A stretch of DNA of 64,000 bases from Sinotaia quadrata (GCA_028829895.1 CM054179.1:35340617-35404616); one strand, 5' to 3'; positions 11,753 through 23,945 are shown, numbered from the stretch's first letter. The notes: generated by a model not told the origin, from the sequence alone. Translations and numbers: made by a program.

Positions 11753-11898
11753 CCATGCACAAAATATATATCTGTATGCATATGATTGATGTCGCTCTAT
11801 GCACAAAATATATGTATGTATATATGTATGCATATAACTGATGTCACTCTATGCACAAAACATATATCTGTATGCATATAAATGATGTCGCTTTATGC
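11753..11898 (+). repeat. Minisatellite, about 45-58-bp unit, 3 copies
   Basis: TATGCACAAAAnATATnT plus a GTATGCATATnAnTGATGTC word recurs three times with indels. Confidence 0.85.
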
Positions 11899-12269
11899 TG
11901 CTTACGGATATATTACAGGTTCTATTATTATTTCTCTGTTTCTACAGTCGATATAAATTTTCTTCAAATACTCACCTATTTCAGCCCCCATTCCCACTTT
12001 TTTCTTTGTCTTTCTATTCAGCCAAGCCATTATCAGCTCATTTGTCTGTTTATTTGTTTATCTTCATCTTTGTCTATTAATTGTGCATGTGTTCTGTACT
12101 ATCCTCATTTGCTGTTTGTCTCAGTGCGTGTCGTCAGAGGTCACCTGCTGACTATTGTCTTCAATACTTTTATTGTTATCGCTCTCAAAAGAGCATATCG
12201 CTACGAACACACTATCTTACACACAAGTAAGCCTCCTAGGCAAGCACACTATACACACGCATAGATTCC

Positions 12270-12710
12270 ACACGCGCCTAGTTTGAAACAGAGAATATTC
12301 TGATGACACGATTTTGGTTTTTACTGAAAGCCGGGCGGAACGATCTGTTGAAATTCAGCACCGCAGCGGGCGGCGAGAGAAAGCTTAAATAACAAGCTAG
12401 AGACAACCTCGTCGCCTCTCACAAAGTGTCACCAGACCCATATTTGATATAAAATCGCCATAAAACGCACCGATACCCGTATTCCATGTCACCCGTACAA
12501 TGCAACAGAGAAGCCAGTGGGCATGACTAGTAGAAAGATTGAACGTTCGCGAGCTCTGTTGCGTCAGTGTTCAAAAAGTATTTACCTTTATTTGTAATAA
12601 AGCCAGTATATATGTTTGTTTCGTGCGCTTTTACTTTGGCATACTCTTTCGAGTATAGGCGGAAGTTATCTGTTAGATAGTTGTTAGGGAGGGTTAACAA
12701 TTCTTAGCAA
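12270..12710 (+). other. GC-richer block, possible solo LTR or UTR-like relic
   Basis: This block departs in composition from its neighbours. It has a TATA-like TTTGATATAAAATC at about 12450, a polyadenylation-type AATAAAG at about 12597 and a TGTTAGG...GTTAACA close at about 12682-12701. This order resembles an LTR, but I find no matching second LTR or target-site duplication. Upstream, 11899-12269 is C/T-rich with a non-credible 137-codon frame. Downstream, 12711-13017 is plain AT-rich sequence. Confidence 0.2.
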
Positions 12711-13017
12711 CATATCACTTCCATAATTATAATATTGATTAGAACATCAATGTCATCATTAGAACTAATAAGTTTCCCTATGTAAACATTTCCATACAGG
12801 AACTTTATTAAGTACTCGATATAGATGCCATTCCGATTTCAAATAGTTATAATGAAGAAATAGCAAAATCTTTAATTATAAAACACTCATTGCATTTATG
12901 TACAAAGTATTTCCTTTTCTATTATACCAATGGTAATGAAATGCGAAGTATGTTTTGTCACTCGAATTTAAAAATTCTTAGTCAAATTAATCGTTAAGCG
13001 TCTTTGTTTGACCACGT

Positions 13018-13207
13018 GCAATTTACAATTCTACAGGGAGAAATAAATACATGTACTAATAATGAGATTTACAATTCTACAGGGAGAAATAAATACATGT
13101 ACTAATAATGAGATTTACAATTCTACAGGGAGAAATAAATACATGTTTTAATAATGAAATTTACAATTCTACAGGGAGAAAGAAAGAAATGTACTATAAT
13201 GAGATTT
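13018..13207 (+). repeat. 46-bp minisatellite, 4 copies
   Basis: TTTACAATTCTACAGGGAGA plus AATAAATACATGT recurs at 46-bp steps. The last copy is the most diverged. Confidence 0.95.
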
Positions 13208-13242
13208 ACAAATTTGGAAAAGTAGTTGTTAATGTCACTGCA

Positions 13243-13372
13243 TTACTGGAATACAAACATTTCTTAAACTCTCTCTTTCGGAGATAAAGATTCACCAAGA
13301 GTGCAGACTGGAATACAAACATTTCTTAAACTCTCTCTTTCGGAGATAAAGATTCACCAAGAGTGCAGACTG
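13243..13372 (+). repeat. 62-bp tandem duplication
   Basis: ACTGGAATACAAACATTTCT through CACCAAGAGTGCAG is present twice, essentially identical, so the duplication is recent. Confidence 0.95.
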
Positions 13373-14112
13373 GAATGACTTGACATACAGTGTAATAAGG
13401 CGTTACAACGCGAACAATTGCTTGTGAATGGCGAATGCATATAAAAAAATGTTACTGAATGATTAGTGCTTGTGGAAAATTGTTAATGAATGGGGAATTT
13501 AAGCGGTAAATAAATTATTGTCAATGAATGACGATTGCATGGGTGAAATAGTTTCTTAATGTGAATAAATGCTAAGGTATAAACACGATGTTGCATTGAC
13601 GTTAACAAAACACGATTTACTAATATTGTACACGTACAAAAAATATCAATGCATACTAATATTTGAGGAAATGGGAAGAAAAGAAACACCAGTGTGAGTT
13701 TGGGGCCTTATAAAGAAGCAAGTTAAATGAGAAAGTATTATGTAAAGTCCTCTTGGATGGATTGAGGAGGTTTATGCGTATAGTATGTGGCTGTTTAGAC
13801 AGTTAGTAGGGAGGGCGGCGTACGAGGTGTTAGTTGATAAGTATGGGGATGCTGTTATGGCCATCGTAAAAAGCAGTCTTCAATCCCTGTAGTGGAGCAC
13901 AAAACCTAACTTGCTTAACAAAACTATTGATGCTAGTAATCACGTTCATACGATAGTTGTGTCGCTCATTCTTAACCTGCCAGTTCAATTTCGTTTTCGA
14001 CGACAATTGAGGGGATTGAAAGATATACCTATATTTTTTATTCCTTCCTTTCCCACAAACCCCTTCTGTGCCTTTCCCAAAAAGCATGCATGTGTACCAA
14101 TTCCTTCCATAC

Positions 14113-14455
14113 CAGTAATGAGGTCAACGGCAGTGCTCTTTCTTACTGAACCCAGTAATTATTGTAATGGGGTCAACAGCAGTGTTCTTTCTTACTTCTT
14201 ACTCCCAGTAATTATTGTAATGAAGTCAACGGCAGTGCTCTTTCTTACTGAACCCAGTAATTATTGTAATGGGGTCAACAGCAGTGTTCTTTCTTACTTC
14301 TTACTCCCAGTAATTATTGTAATGAGGCCAACAGTAGTGTTCTTTCTTAGTGAACCCGGTAATTATTGTAATGAGGTCAACAGCAGTGTTCTTTCTTACT
14401 GAACCCAGTAAATATTGTAATGAAGTGTTCTTTCTTACTGAGCTTAGTAATTGTC
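14113..14455 (+). repeat. Dimeric minisatellite, 2 x 51 bp (102-bp higher-order unit)
   Basis: Every 51 bp there is GTCAACnGCAGTGnTCTTTC and CAGTAATTATTGTAATG. Copies alternate between a TACTGAACCCAG junction and a TACTTCTTACTCCCAG junction. The period is a multiple of three, which explains the 163-codon frame starting at 13911. The preceding 13373-14112 is unique, with nothing recognised. Confidence 0.9.
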
Positions 14456-15073
14456 TAACGAGGGCAAGAGAAATGTCCTTTCATATTGATTGAATCTGTT
14501 TAAATTAAGCATTTGTCAGAAGTCAGTTCTGTCATGGCCTCTGTCCACTTTGTCCGCATGTGTATCTCTTGTATTACATTTTGTTTACCATTCTGTTCTT
14601 CCACTAGCAATACGCCCCTCCCTCCTCCTTCAGTTTGGTTTCCCGTTACGGTTGAAGATAATACAAATGAGACTCTTTACATCGCATTGATGTCTGTGAC
14701 CTTCTGTTATGTCTTTCTTCGCTTCGTTTTAATTCTTGCTTTCATTCCATCATGTTGGCCTGTCTTTCTTTGGTCAGAAGCAGATGGGTGGGTTTAGAAA
14801 AGATGTGAGCAGGAAAAGAGTGTTTAATTTCTCCCAACAGTCGGTGCTGCTTGCGAGAACTCGCAAGTTTATACGCTTTCCCTGACGAAACCCCCATGGC
14901 AAGGCGCGCTTATTGCTCGGGCATAAAAATTATATTGTCGTATCTCACCAGTACAAAAGGTGGTTTGCTTTGGTGCTGCATTCTCTAGCACGTTTCGCGG
15001 CATCCACTGGTTTGCTTGTGGTTTCTGTGAAAATTGGTATATGTATCAGTTTTTCTTGTATCGAATCGATTGG
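14456..15073. other. Unique stretch, moderately GC-rich from 14820
   Basis: No convincing exon. Short overlapping frames (66-94 codons) differ in hydrophobic content and have no supporting context. Confidence 0.4.

Positions 15074-15139
<66 letters not shown>
15074..15139 (+). repeat. (GT)n microsatellite
   Basis: About 33 uninterrupted GT units. Poly-Cys/Val and poly-Thr/His frames on the two strands are artefacts of it. Confidence 0.98.
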
Positions 15140-15140
<1 letters not shown>

Positions 15141-16464
15141 GATTTCAGCCGACGTAACGAGGTCACAAAGATAGTGACTATATATTAGCTTTCATGAAAC
15201 TGTTGCAGCCTGACTAACCTACTGATGAGTTTTGAAAGAAAAACAAAACGTTTACTCTTTAGTTTTAGTAAACCTCTCTTTGTGCTTTGGATGGATATGT
15301 CATACATTATAAAAATTGCGGCGTTGTGATTGTAAACAAATTATCATTGCTCTTTATACAGAAAAGAATGAATCATGAGACTATTCGTCGTGAATGACAA
15401 ATTATGAGAACGGATAGGAAACCGCAAGTATTAAAGACTTCAAAGACGAGCTCAAATCCTCAAGCCAGGAAACAGGAATGTATATAAATTGTGCATTTTG
15501 GAAAGACTGGTTGTAGAGTGAAAAAAGAACAGCTCTGGTAACGACAAGGGGAATAATATACATTTTTTCAATAATTTTCAACGCCTAGTGAGGCACCGTC
15601 AAGCGATTTTACTAAACCTAATGCACAGCCGTAGAGTTCGAGCGCTTTAGCCCACCTGTACAACTCGAGACGAAAACTTCAAAGAGCGGGATGTGAATCT
15701 AACCAGGTAAGGCAGTCTTTCATCTTGCCGCCCCAGCGTTGATTTCTGTAGCCCTGTGATACTTACATTATCCACGGCAGTTAAATGGAGTGCGCCTGTT
15801 TCATTGGTGTTAACGTGTTTGGCTACTTGTGTAAATGATAACCTACATCACAAGACGACTGGGATGGGGAGGGGCAGGGAAGTAGAGAATATTCCCCACC
15901 ATCAGTTTAATCCAAAATTTAAAAAAAATAGAGTAAAATAAAAATGTTAGACAATGAAGATAAAGCAGATGCATAGCTTTAAATAAATATATTATGCTTA
16001 AATACTAATTTCAAAAGCAATTTATATTATGCCAAACAAATTAAATAAAGAATACGATTATCTTTGCCTCTTCATCTGTTTCTGTCTCTCCCTTTCTTTC
16101 TCTATACTATATAGTCAACCCCACTTAGGAATTATAACAGTTTTATTTTCTAATAAATATTTAATTTAGTGCATATTCTTGTACCCATTCCCGGCAACGT
16201 GTAACTGTTTCGTTTGCATTTGTTTCCTGAGTTTATTGTGTCTGTAAACACAGTCAACACCAAGTAAATCACCCAATAAAGAAATGCAACTTGACAAAAT
16301 GAAATTATTAACTAAAAATGTGACTACAGCAACGTTTCATAAATCATAAAATTCTGAACAAACAAATTAAATGGCTTGTTTAACTTAGAAGGTAAGCATC
16401 TGAGGAAATTATATTTGAATTTAAAACGAAAATTCGAAACTCTAGATACTATATGTACTTATGT
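15140..16464. other. Unique AT-rich stretch
   Basis: There is a GC-richer patch at 15590-15760 containing one CAGGTAAGG word, which resembles a 5' splice site, at about 15703. No exon frame fits it. The rest is AT-rich with nothing recognised. Confidence 0.4.
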
Positions 16465-16565
16465 GAACATAAGACGTGACAGGTTATGGTTTAAATAAAC
16501 GACAATTTCCAGAATAAACATATGACGTGACTGGTTATGGTTTAAATAAACGACAGAATAAACAT
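16465..16565 (+). repeat. Two-copy repeat, about 50-bp unit
   Basis: GGTTATGGTTTAAATAAACG plus AATAAACATATGAC occurs twice. Confidence 0.85.
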
Positions 16566-17374
16566 ATGACTATAATTCGAAATAACACAGCTAATTTCGT
16601 TGAAACATGTTATATGAGAGGGAGAGAAAGAGGCAGTGTAGTATTAATTAAGTTATTTCGTGAATGCACTAGCATGCGAAGTCCAGAAAATAGATGTCAG
16701 TACATATACTCCTATACCACTCGGGACTCTAAGAGTCGGTTGTACTTTTTTAATCCCGTCAAGAAAAAAACAAGGCAAACACGAGATCAACTACCGTTTC
16801 TCAAATGGCAGCATAATCACCCCACCTCTCCACTTTGACTTTTACAAATGTGTCGTTTTGTTGCCTGAATCGCTGCTCTGCTGTAAGGCGTCCATTTCCT
16901 TAGACGCGTGTCCTATGGAAAACACTGGCTCTGGAGTCGTGCTAACAGCGTACGTCGTCCATTGTCATACACTGAATACCGCGACTTGTGTCGGCTTGTC
17001 CTTTTTGTTCCGGTTTAAAAGGATCAAGCACGGGTTCGAGCTGCAAGACGAGAGAAACAGTAGAGTTCAAACAGTGCAAAAAAAAAACCCTCAAGAATGC
17101 TGAAACAGTTTTCTTATGATTGGGTAGTAGCCGTGGATGGTGGTCCTAGTGATGGTGGAGGTGGAGGCAGATTTATCTGCGCTTATACTGGAGGCTGGCT
17201 GTCGTCAGTATTTACATGGGTGTGTGTGGGGGAATGGATTACTGTGTTCTCCAAAAGTGAAACTCTACAGAGTACATTGACAGATTAAGTGTAATATTGC
17301 GGTGTCAGAATTTTACACGTAATTTTAGGCAGGATACCTCAACACATTCACTACGTGTAGTAGCGTCATAAGTA
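16566..17374 (+). other. GC-richer unique block with an unsupported 147-codon frame
   Basis: The frame 16660-17103 is not explained by a tandem repeat and runs through a patch richer in GC than its neighbours (16800-17060). Its protein has no motif I recognise, a mixed Cys-rich hydrophobic middle and a Lys/Arg-rich end. Codon choice looks unbiased and no splice architecture is evident. It could be a TE relic, UTR sequence or chance, so I do not call it a gene. Confidence 0.2.
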
Positions 17375-17697
17375 ACCCCACATAACTCTACTCAAGATAT
17401 TTTAGTGTGTGATTAGCCTAAGTCATAACCCTACTCAAGATGCCTGGTGCGGTAGCTAATGACAAAACTCTATTCAAGATACATAAGTATACTTAGCTAA
17501 AGACATAATCCTACTCATGTTGCCTAGAGCTAGATACTTTAGTGTATTTAGCTAAAGACATAACTCTATTTAAGATACTTTAGTGTATTTAGCTAAAGAC
17601 ATAACTCTATTTAAGTTACTTTAGTGTATTTAGCTAAAGACATAACTCTATTTAAGATACTTTAGTGTATTTAGCTAAAGATAACTCTATGACGATC
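17375..17697 (+). repeat. 42-bp minisatellite, 4 good copies plus decayed 5' copies
   Basis: TAGTGTATTTAGCTAAAGAC plus ATAACTCTATTTAAGATAC is regular from 17540 to 17695. Upstream copies have CTACTCAAGAT variants and irregular spacing, so the array decays toward one end. Confidence 0.9.
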
Positions 17698-17879
17698 TTC
17701 TTCGTAAACTGACGTACGTAAAGTCTTGCATAAATTTATGCATGGATCTTGCAATCTTAATGCATAGGAAGGTTTTCTTTTGCAGTTATTCTTTGGGCTA
17801 GTTCTAAATCTAGATTTCTATTAGTTGGATAGCAATTGGAAATGTTTAGCCCGAATAACACTAGTATATTTCTCGAATA

Positions 17880-18045
17880 ATTACTGGGTTTTACTTACAT
17901 TTATTTCTCGAGAGATTAAGTTACTGGTTTTACTAACACGTATTTCTCGAGAGATTAAGTTACTGGTTTTACTAACACGTATTTCTCGAGAGATTAAGTT
18001 ACTGGTTTTACTTACACTTCTTTCTCGAGAGATTAAGCTGCATGT
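17880..18045 (+). repeat. 39-bp minisatellite, 4 copies
   Basis: TTTCTCGAGAGATTAAGTTA plus CTGGTTTTACTnACAC recurs. Thirty-nine is a multiple of three, hence a 13-residue repeated frame. Confidence 0.95.
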
Positions 18046-18415
18046 CTTCAAACGTAGCTACATGGGTAACGATGTTTAATTACCTATCGCGCGATTTCTT
18101 AATACATTATGTATGTGTAACCACGGAGACCAACCCTTGATGCATTCACTTAATTTTTGGAAAGCAATTGTCAATTTTAGTGTCGTTAAAAAGTTCATGT
18201 TCTCGCATTGTTTAATAACTCTTTAGTCTAACTGAAACTGTTAAGAACAAATTAATTAAAATAGGTAATTAATTATATGTTACGCAGGATCAAGTTATTA
18301 ATAAATAATTCTCTATTATAATCAAAACAACATGTGGTACTATTTCTTCCCGTACCAAATATAAATTCCGTCTGCCTTCAATACATGGATACAGATAACA
18401 TTTATGTCGTTTAAA

Positions 18416-18668
18416 CTACTACGAAATATTAGTTTCCTAACATTGACTTCACTACTACGAAATATTAGTTTCTTAACATTGATTTCACTACTACGAAATA
18501 TTAGTTTACTAACATTGACTTCACTACTACGAAATATTACTTTACTAACATTGACTTCACTACTACGAAATATTACTTTACTAACATTGACTTCACTACT
18601 ACGAAATATTAGTTTACTAACATTGACTTCACTACTACGAAATATTAGTTTACTAACATTGACTTCAC
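18416..18668 (+). repeat. 36-bp minisatellite, 7 copies
   Basis: ACTACTACGAAATATTAnTT plus TnCTAACATTGACTTC repeats seven times with one- or two-base variants. The 98-codon frame with 12-residue periodicity is a by-product. Confidence 0.97.
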
Positions 18669-19760
18669 CTCCTGCCTTTTTTCTCTCACCATTCTCATAA
18701 TGTTATTATTCGTCTTGTATCTTTCACTTTCACCTCTCGGAATATAATTAATATCTTTTCATAATAATCATTTCTCATTCGTTGTAATTCAGCAGTCGTT
18801 ATGTTTTCACTATTCCCATACCAAAACTAGTTTTAGCTAGTTTGTTTCTTTATTATAACCACTCAAAAATGCATCAGTCTTATTACTGTTTCATTATCAC
18901 CACTTTCATATTCATCAGTCTTATTACTTTTTGAATATTATTACTTCCAGTATTGATTGTATCTATCTGATTCTCCTGTATTGAATTACGTTATGTATGT
19001 CAACATACTGACAACAGTTAACTAACTTCTTTACTGTTGCTACATTCTTCATTTCAACAATCAACTTTCTTGGCAATATAATTACTCCGGGTATTTTATG
19101 AATCCTTTCATCGTCTAAATAGCTACTTCCGGTACTTAATAAGTCCCTTTTCTTCTCTGTATCGCTTCTTCCGGTATTATATCAACACTTAATTGTCTGT
19201 ATCAATAATTCCAGTATTTTCTCAGTCTCTTTTCTTGTCTTTATCTCTACTTCTGGTATTTTCTCAGTCTTTTTTTCTTGTCTGCATCGCTACTTCCGGT
19301 ATTATAGCAATTGACTGTATCTCTGCTGCCGTAGTTTATCAATCGCTTTCTTGTCTGTATCATTACTCCCGTATTTTCTCAATCCCTTTCTTCATTGTAT
19401 ATATACTCCCATTATATTTTCATTTCATATTTTATCAATATAAGTTATTAATTATTATAAGAATTTCGTTGGATAACTTTCTTGTTAGATTAACTACTCC
19501 CAACATCTCACCACATCTCTTCATTACATACCAATTCGCACCAATTAGTCAAATTTTAGTGGGCTCTATTTCATTAATCATTTTCATCTTTTGTAATCAT
19601 CATTTGAAGTATTTTGCCAGTATGTCCATCCTATTCATATTTCGTTATTGTTTGACTATAACTTGCACACACACGTATGTCCATCCTATTCATATTTCGT
19701 TATACGAACTTCGTTTGTAGATTGCCATTCACTAAATATTATTTATTAAAAATTTAATTA
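18669..19760 (+). other. Pyrimidine-rich stretch with decayed repeats
   Basis: From about 19080 to 19420, CTnCTTCCGGTATTnTnTCA and CTTGTCTGTATC words recur irregularly every 50-60 bp, an old decayed array. The 175-codon frame at 19193-19720 is T-rich low complexity. The rest shows no feature. Confidence 0.5.
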
Positions 19761-20315
19761 TTTAGTTTTGCAATACCAAACTATTTCCTTTTAAAAGAGG
19801 AGACACATTTTTATAGTTTTGATTTAAAGATTGTCTGTAATTTAGTTTTGCAATACCAAACTATTTCCTTTTAAAGAGGAGACACATTTTTATAGTTTTG
19901 ATTTAAAGATTGTCTGTAATTTAGTTTTGCAATACCAAACTATTTCCTTTTAAAGAGGAGACACATTTTTATAGTTTTGATTTAAAGATTGTCTGTAATT
20001 TAGTTTTGCAATACCAAACTATTTCCTTTTAAAGAGGAGACACATTTTTATAGTTTTGATTTAAAGATTGTCTGTAATTTAGTTTTGCAATACCAAACTA
20101 TTTCCTTTTAAAGAGGAGACACATTTTTATAGTTTTGATTTAAAGATTGTCTGTAATTTAGTTTTGCAATACCAAACTATTTCCTTTTAAAGAGGAGACA
20201 CATTTTTATAGTTTTGATTTAAAGATTGTCTGTAATTTAGTTTTGCAATACCAAACTATTTCCTTTTAAAGAGGAGACACATTTTTATAGTTTTGATTTA
20301 AAGATTGTCTGTAAT
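19761..20315 (+). repeat. 79-bp minisatellite, 7 nearly identical copies
   Basis: TTTAGTTTTGCAATACCAAA begins copies at 19761, 19841, 19920, 19999, 20078, 20157 and 20236. The only difference I see is one extra A in the first copy. Such uniformity indicates recent expansion or ongoing homogenisation. Confidence 0.98.
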
Positions 20316-21557
20316 TTTAGAGAACAACGATACCCATTTATTATTAAAATTACCAGAGAAATAAAATGTGATATTATAGGGTGTAAGATTCCATTGTAAC
20401 TCTACTATGGAAATGTAACCGTTTCCATTCTGCAAAGACTTTCTTCATTAAAAAATATACTAAAATAAACCATCTCTCAGTATTCTACAAAGATGATATT
20501 CATAAATTAAAAAGTGCTTTTATAGGATTTGGTAGTTCATTGATTATTCGTTTATTCGTCTAAATCCTGACTGAATTATTTCATCAACAAATCCATTATT
20601 TTCTCTATAGTTCAGTTTAAGAGCTTTGAAGATTAAATAAAATAAAATTCATAAGGACGATTTTTTATGACCATTACTACATTGTTGGAAGTAATTTTAT
20701 TATGAGTGTTATATGACTTGTAGCATAACTGACACTGATCACTTCTCGCTAATATTGAAATGTTATACATCTGTATTATTTGCTAGCGGTGTGATGTACA
20801 AGTTGACGTAATAAAAATAACAAAGAGACTGACATTTTTATTCTGTGGTAATAACACAAACACTTACAATTGCAATAAGTAATAAAAAGAAACAAAATCT
20901 GACATGTATGTTGTTGCAGCTCCTTGGTAAGAGTCATTTTATTATAAATTATACGTAGAGGATTAAGTAATGAAACGTCAAAAGGAAACCTGTGGCTTTA
21001 GTTTTCTTAGACTGGATTACTGAACAGATGAAAACGGGCTGAGATCAGGTGATGACTATAAATTCTTTATTTCAAACATGCTTATATAAACACACGTCAG
21101 GTCTGACTCACCTCGCACTCTGAGCCGCCAGTTCTGCCATACCGACTTGTGTAGCCAAGTGTATGGTGGCAGTCAGTACCTAAAGAAACCGGAAAATACC
21201 TGAAGCAATGTGAGATTATTTTTCTACTGGGTGTGAGGTGCTGCAATATAATTTCTTTACTGGAATGGTCTTATAAAATAATATTTATTTTGCTAAGTGG
21301 ATAATCGCATTTTAGATTTAGTACTGAATAAGTTTAATTATTCTTAATTTTGTATTATAATAATAGGACATAATGAGAAATAATGTTTGTTAAAGTTTGA
21401 GTTAGATGAACTTATCAATTGTCTGGGTTTTTCTTTTGTATTAATTCCCAAATGTCAGCTAATGCACTATAACGGAATCCACTCCAGAGTTAGCATAATA
21501 CGCTCCTATCAATTGCTCATTAATCATTTAACGTTCCCTCTGGATGTATTCCATGTT
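20316..21557. other. AT-rich unique stretch
   Basis: No array is seen. A GC-richer island of about 100 bp at 21090-21190 has no recognisable frame. Confidence 0.45.
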
Positions 21558-21740
21558 GGCGCTTCCTAGTGTAATCTTCGAGCCAAATGTTAAGCACATT
21601 CTCTTCAAATGTTCTAGACCACATGAAGAACGCTTCCTAAAGCAATCTTCATGCTAAATTATTAAGCACGCTCTTTTCAGATTTGTTATAAAAGCAGTGT
21701 TTTCAAGTATAATTTTCGAAAGAAATATTAAGTACTTTTC
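21558..21740 (+). repeat. Decayed minisatellite, about 70-bp unit
   Basis: CGCTTCCTAnnGnAATCTTC followed by AAATnnTTAAGCAC and TTCAnAT words recurs about three times with many changes. Confidence 0.55.
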
Positions 21741-21830
21741 ATTCAAGTTTTCCAGTCCAAGTTTATAAAAACATGTATTCATTTCCGTCCAAACGAAAAG
21801 CGTTCTTTCAAATAAAAAAATATTTGCTCT

Positions 21831-22034
21831 GCAGATTTTCCAAGCAACATATAAAACAATTCCTTCTTAAGTTTTGTTGGCCAGATTTTCCAAGCAACAT
21901 ATAAAACAATTCCTTCTTAAGTTTTGTTGACCAGATTTTCCAAGCAACATATAAAACATTTCCTTCTTAAGTTTTGTTGACCAGATCTTCCAAGCAACAT
22001 ATAAAATAATTCCTTCTTAAGTTTTGTTGACCAC
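21831..22034 (+). repeat. 51-bp minisatellite, 4 copies
   Basis: CAGATTTTCCAAGCAACATA plus TAAAACAATTCCTTCTTAAG starts at 21831, 21882, 21933 and 21984, nearly identical. Confidence 0.96.
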
Positions 22035-23340
22035 TCGAAGGTACAACTACATTGAACTGTAGTAAATAATAATCTATTTACTTTTCATATTTAAACTATT
22101 TTATACAATAAAGCTAGGCGACATAACGAAGTGCGAGTCTTTAACCGCTGAATAAAAGTATTAACTAGTAATATCATAATTATATTACCATTTGGCTGAA
22201 AAGCTTTACCGAGAACTCTCTTTATTGAAACTTTAATTTCATGCGGAATTCTGGCGTAGATCATTTATATATTTTCTTCATAATTTTTCAACCATTTTGC
22301 ATCAGTCAGTACTTATTACATTAATATATAATATTAATCAACTTGTTTTTTGAACTAACATGTGCAGGTTAATAGAGATTGTAAAAATAATACACGATTC
22401 AGCTTATCCCAAAATTTATATAAATGATTTCGGGTGAGTTCCGGTTGTTATCCGTGCACGGAAAAGTGTCACATATATATATATATAGTTGTCAATCAGC
22501 TTGTTGGCATATATTACTATCTTAATTGTGAGTTCTTCTGAACTTTCGTTTCATGGGAATGAACTGCGGACATAGTTAATCTAGTGTCAGAACTAAAGGC
22601 TCCCTGCGGAATCGACTCTGTAAAGTTTATAGTCTCATCACGGACAGATCTAGTTAGAGTACACTATATATTTATAAAGATATTCTCCTTGTCTGAAACG
22701 TTTGTGGTAAATTGTGCAGTCAGAGATATACATAAAAGGCCAAATTCCAGATTTAAAACTCTTATTTCGCACAGACTTGCAGAGTTGCAACTAATAATCT
22801 AACTCAGTGGCTCCGAAAAAAAAAAGTGCCATCGGGCGCCATAGCGCCCGCCGAGTCCCGTCATTTACATGCGCCCGTGAGGAGATTTGAAAAGTGGTAT
22901 AGATGTACATTGTTCCATCCGACTTCATGTCATCATTTTACGTTCTGTAAAATCTTTCAAACATGATCTTCTGTAAATCGCAAATGAAAGCGAAGTCTCT
23001 AGTCCTAGTACACTTTCCAAGTATGGAGAAAATGATATGTGACAGTGATTTGAACTCTTTCCTACATTCAAAGATCTCAGGAGCAGTTTGAAAAGATATG
23101 TCAACAGTTCATCATTGAGTCTGCCTTTCTAGGGAATCCTTTTACTTTGCCAACTAGAGGTAACAAAATGGTTATATCGACTGCAACTCTTATTCAAGTA
23201 AGAAAAGTAGAACTCTAAAAGCACGTAAAATAATAATACCTTTTCTCTATTTAGTTCTAGTGAGCGCTTATGATTAATATTCATATTTGTATGTTTATAG
23301 AAATCCGGATACACGTGACAATAAAAAATGTTCATAACTT
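22035..23340. other. AT-rich unique stretch
   Basis: A small GC-rich patch at 22825-22875 contains CGGGCGCCATAGCGCCCG, an imperfect GC palindrome. Otherwise nothing is recognised. Confidence 0.45.
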
Positions 23341-23485
23341 TTCTCATATTTGTACTTTTATTTATTGAAATCCAGATTACAAGTAAAAATAGAAAAAATA
23401 TTTTTAATTAACCACAACTTCATGTTTGTTTACTTGTTGAAATCCAGATTACAAGTAAAAATAGAAAGAATACTGTAATTTAAAA
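23341..23485 (+). repeat. Two- to three-copy repeat around GAAATCCAGATTACAAG
   Basis: TTGAAATCCAGATTACAAGT plus AAAAATAGAAA occurs twice about 78 bases apart. A weaker copy precedes it near 23300. Confidence 0.75.
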
Positions 23486-23730
23486 AATTAAATAGGATGA
23501 AAACTGCCTGGTTATGATATCTGTTTTGTAGATTCAAAAAGAGCAAATCCACATAGTCATAGTGAAAGAGTAATTCACTTCAATGGTATAGTTGCATATG
23601 ATGTATTACTACATATGATGCGTTGCATAGTATTTAATGCCCAGTACAGAATAAGCTTTGAAAAAATTATGGCGACCTCCAAACTCTTCTGAAAATTTGA
23701 ATGTGCTCTTGGCCACAAAAATGTTGGAAA

Positions 23731-23834
23731 CAACTCGTCTAAGAAATAATTCCCTCGTAATTTGTTACATCTCAGACTTTGACACTCGTCTAAGAAATAA
23801 TTCCCTCGTAATTTGTTACATCTCAGACTTTGAA
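23731..23834 (+). repeat. 51-bp tandem duplication
   Basis: ACTCGTCTAAGAAATAATTC through CATCTCAGACTTTGA occurs twice, identical by eye. Confidence 0.95.
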
Positions 23835-23867
23835 ATTCCTCGTATAATTTTTACGTAATATTCGTTT

Positions 23868-23945
23868 ACAGAAAATGTTAGTGACACATGTAAAGGATTA
23901 TATATATATAGTTACAGAAAATGTTAGTGACACATGTAAAGGATT
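23868..23945 (+). repeat. Two-copy repeat with AT spacer
   Basis: TACAGAAAATGTTAGTGACA plus CATGTAAAGGATT occurs twice around a TATATATATA run. The following 23946-24380 is AT-rich with no feature seen. Confidence 0.85.

Noticed and set aside
11851..12264. 137-codon plus-strand frame
   Set aside because: Pyrimidine-rich DNA gives a hydrophobic, compositionally biased product. It starts inside a minisatellite and has no motif or splice context.
13911..14402. 163-codon plus-strand frame
   Set aside because: It runs through the 51/102-bp repeat, whose period is a multiple of three. The protein is the translated repeat.
14913..15188. Cys-Val-rich and Thr-His-rich frames
   Set aside because: Translation of the GT microsatellite on each strand.
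16660..17103. 147-codon plus-strand frame as a gene
   Set aside because: Not repeat-derived, but no codon bias, motif, promoter or splice evidence. Listed only as an unassigned block.
18416..18668. CRISPR-like array
   Set aside because: The 36-bp units are contiguous with no unique spacers, and the whole window is eukaryotic in character. The same applies to the other minisatellites.
19193..19720. 175-codon plus-strand frame
   Set aside because: T-rich sequence with decayed tandem words. The product is Ser/Ile/Phe/Leu-biased with no domain.
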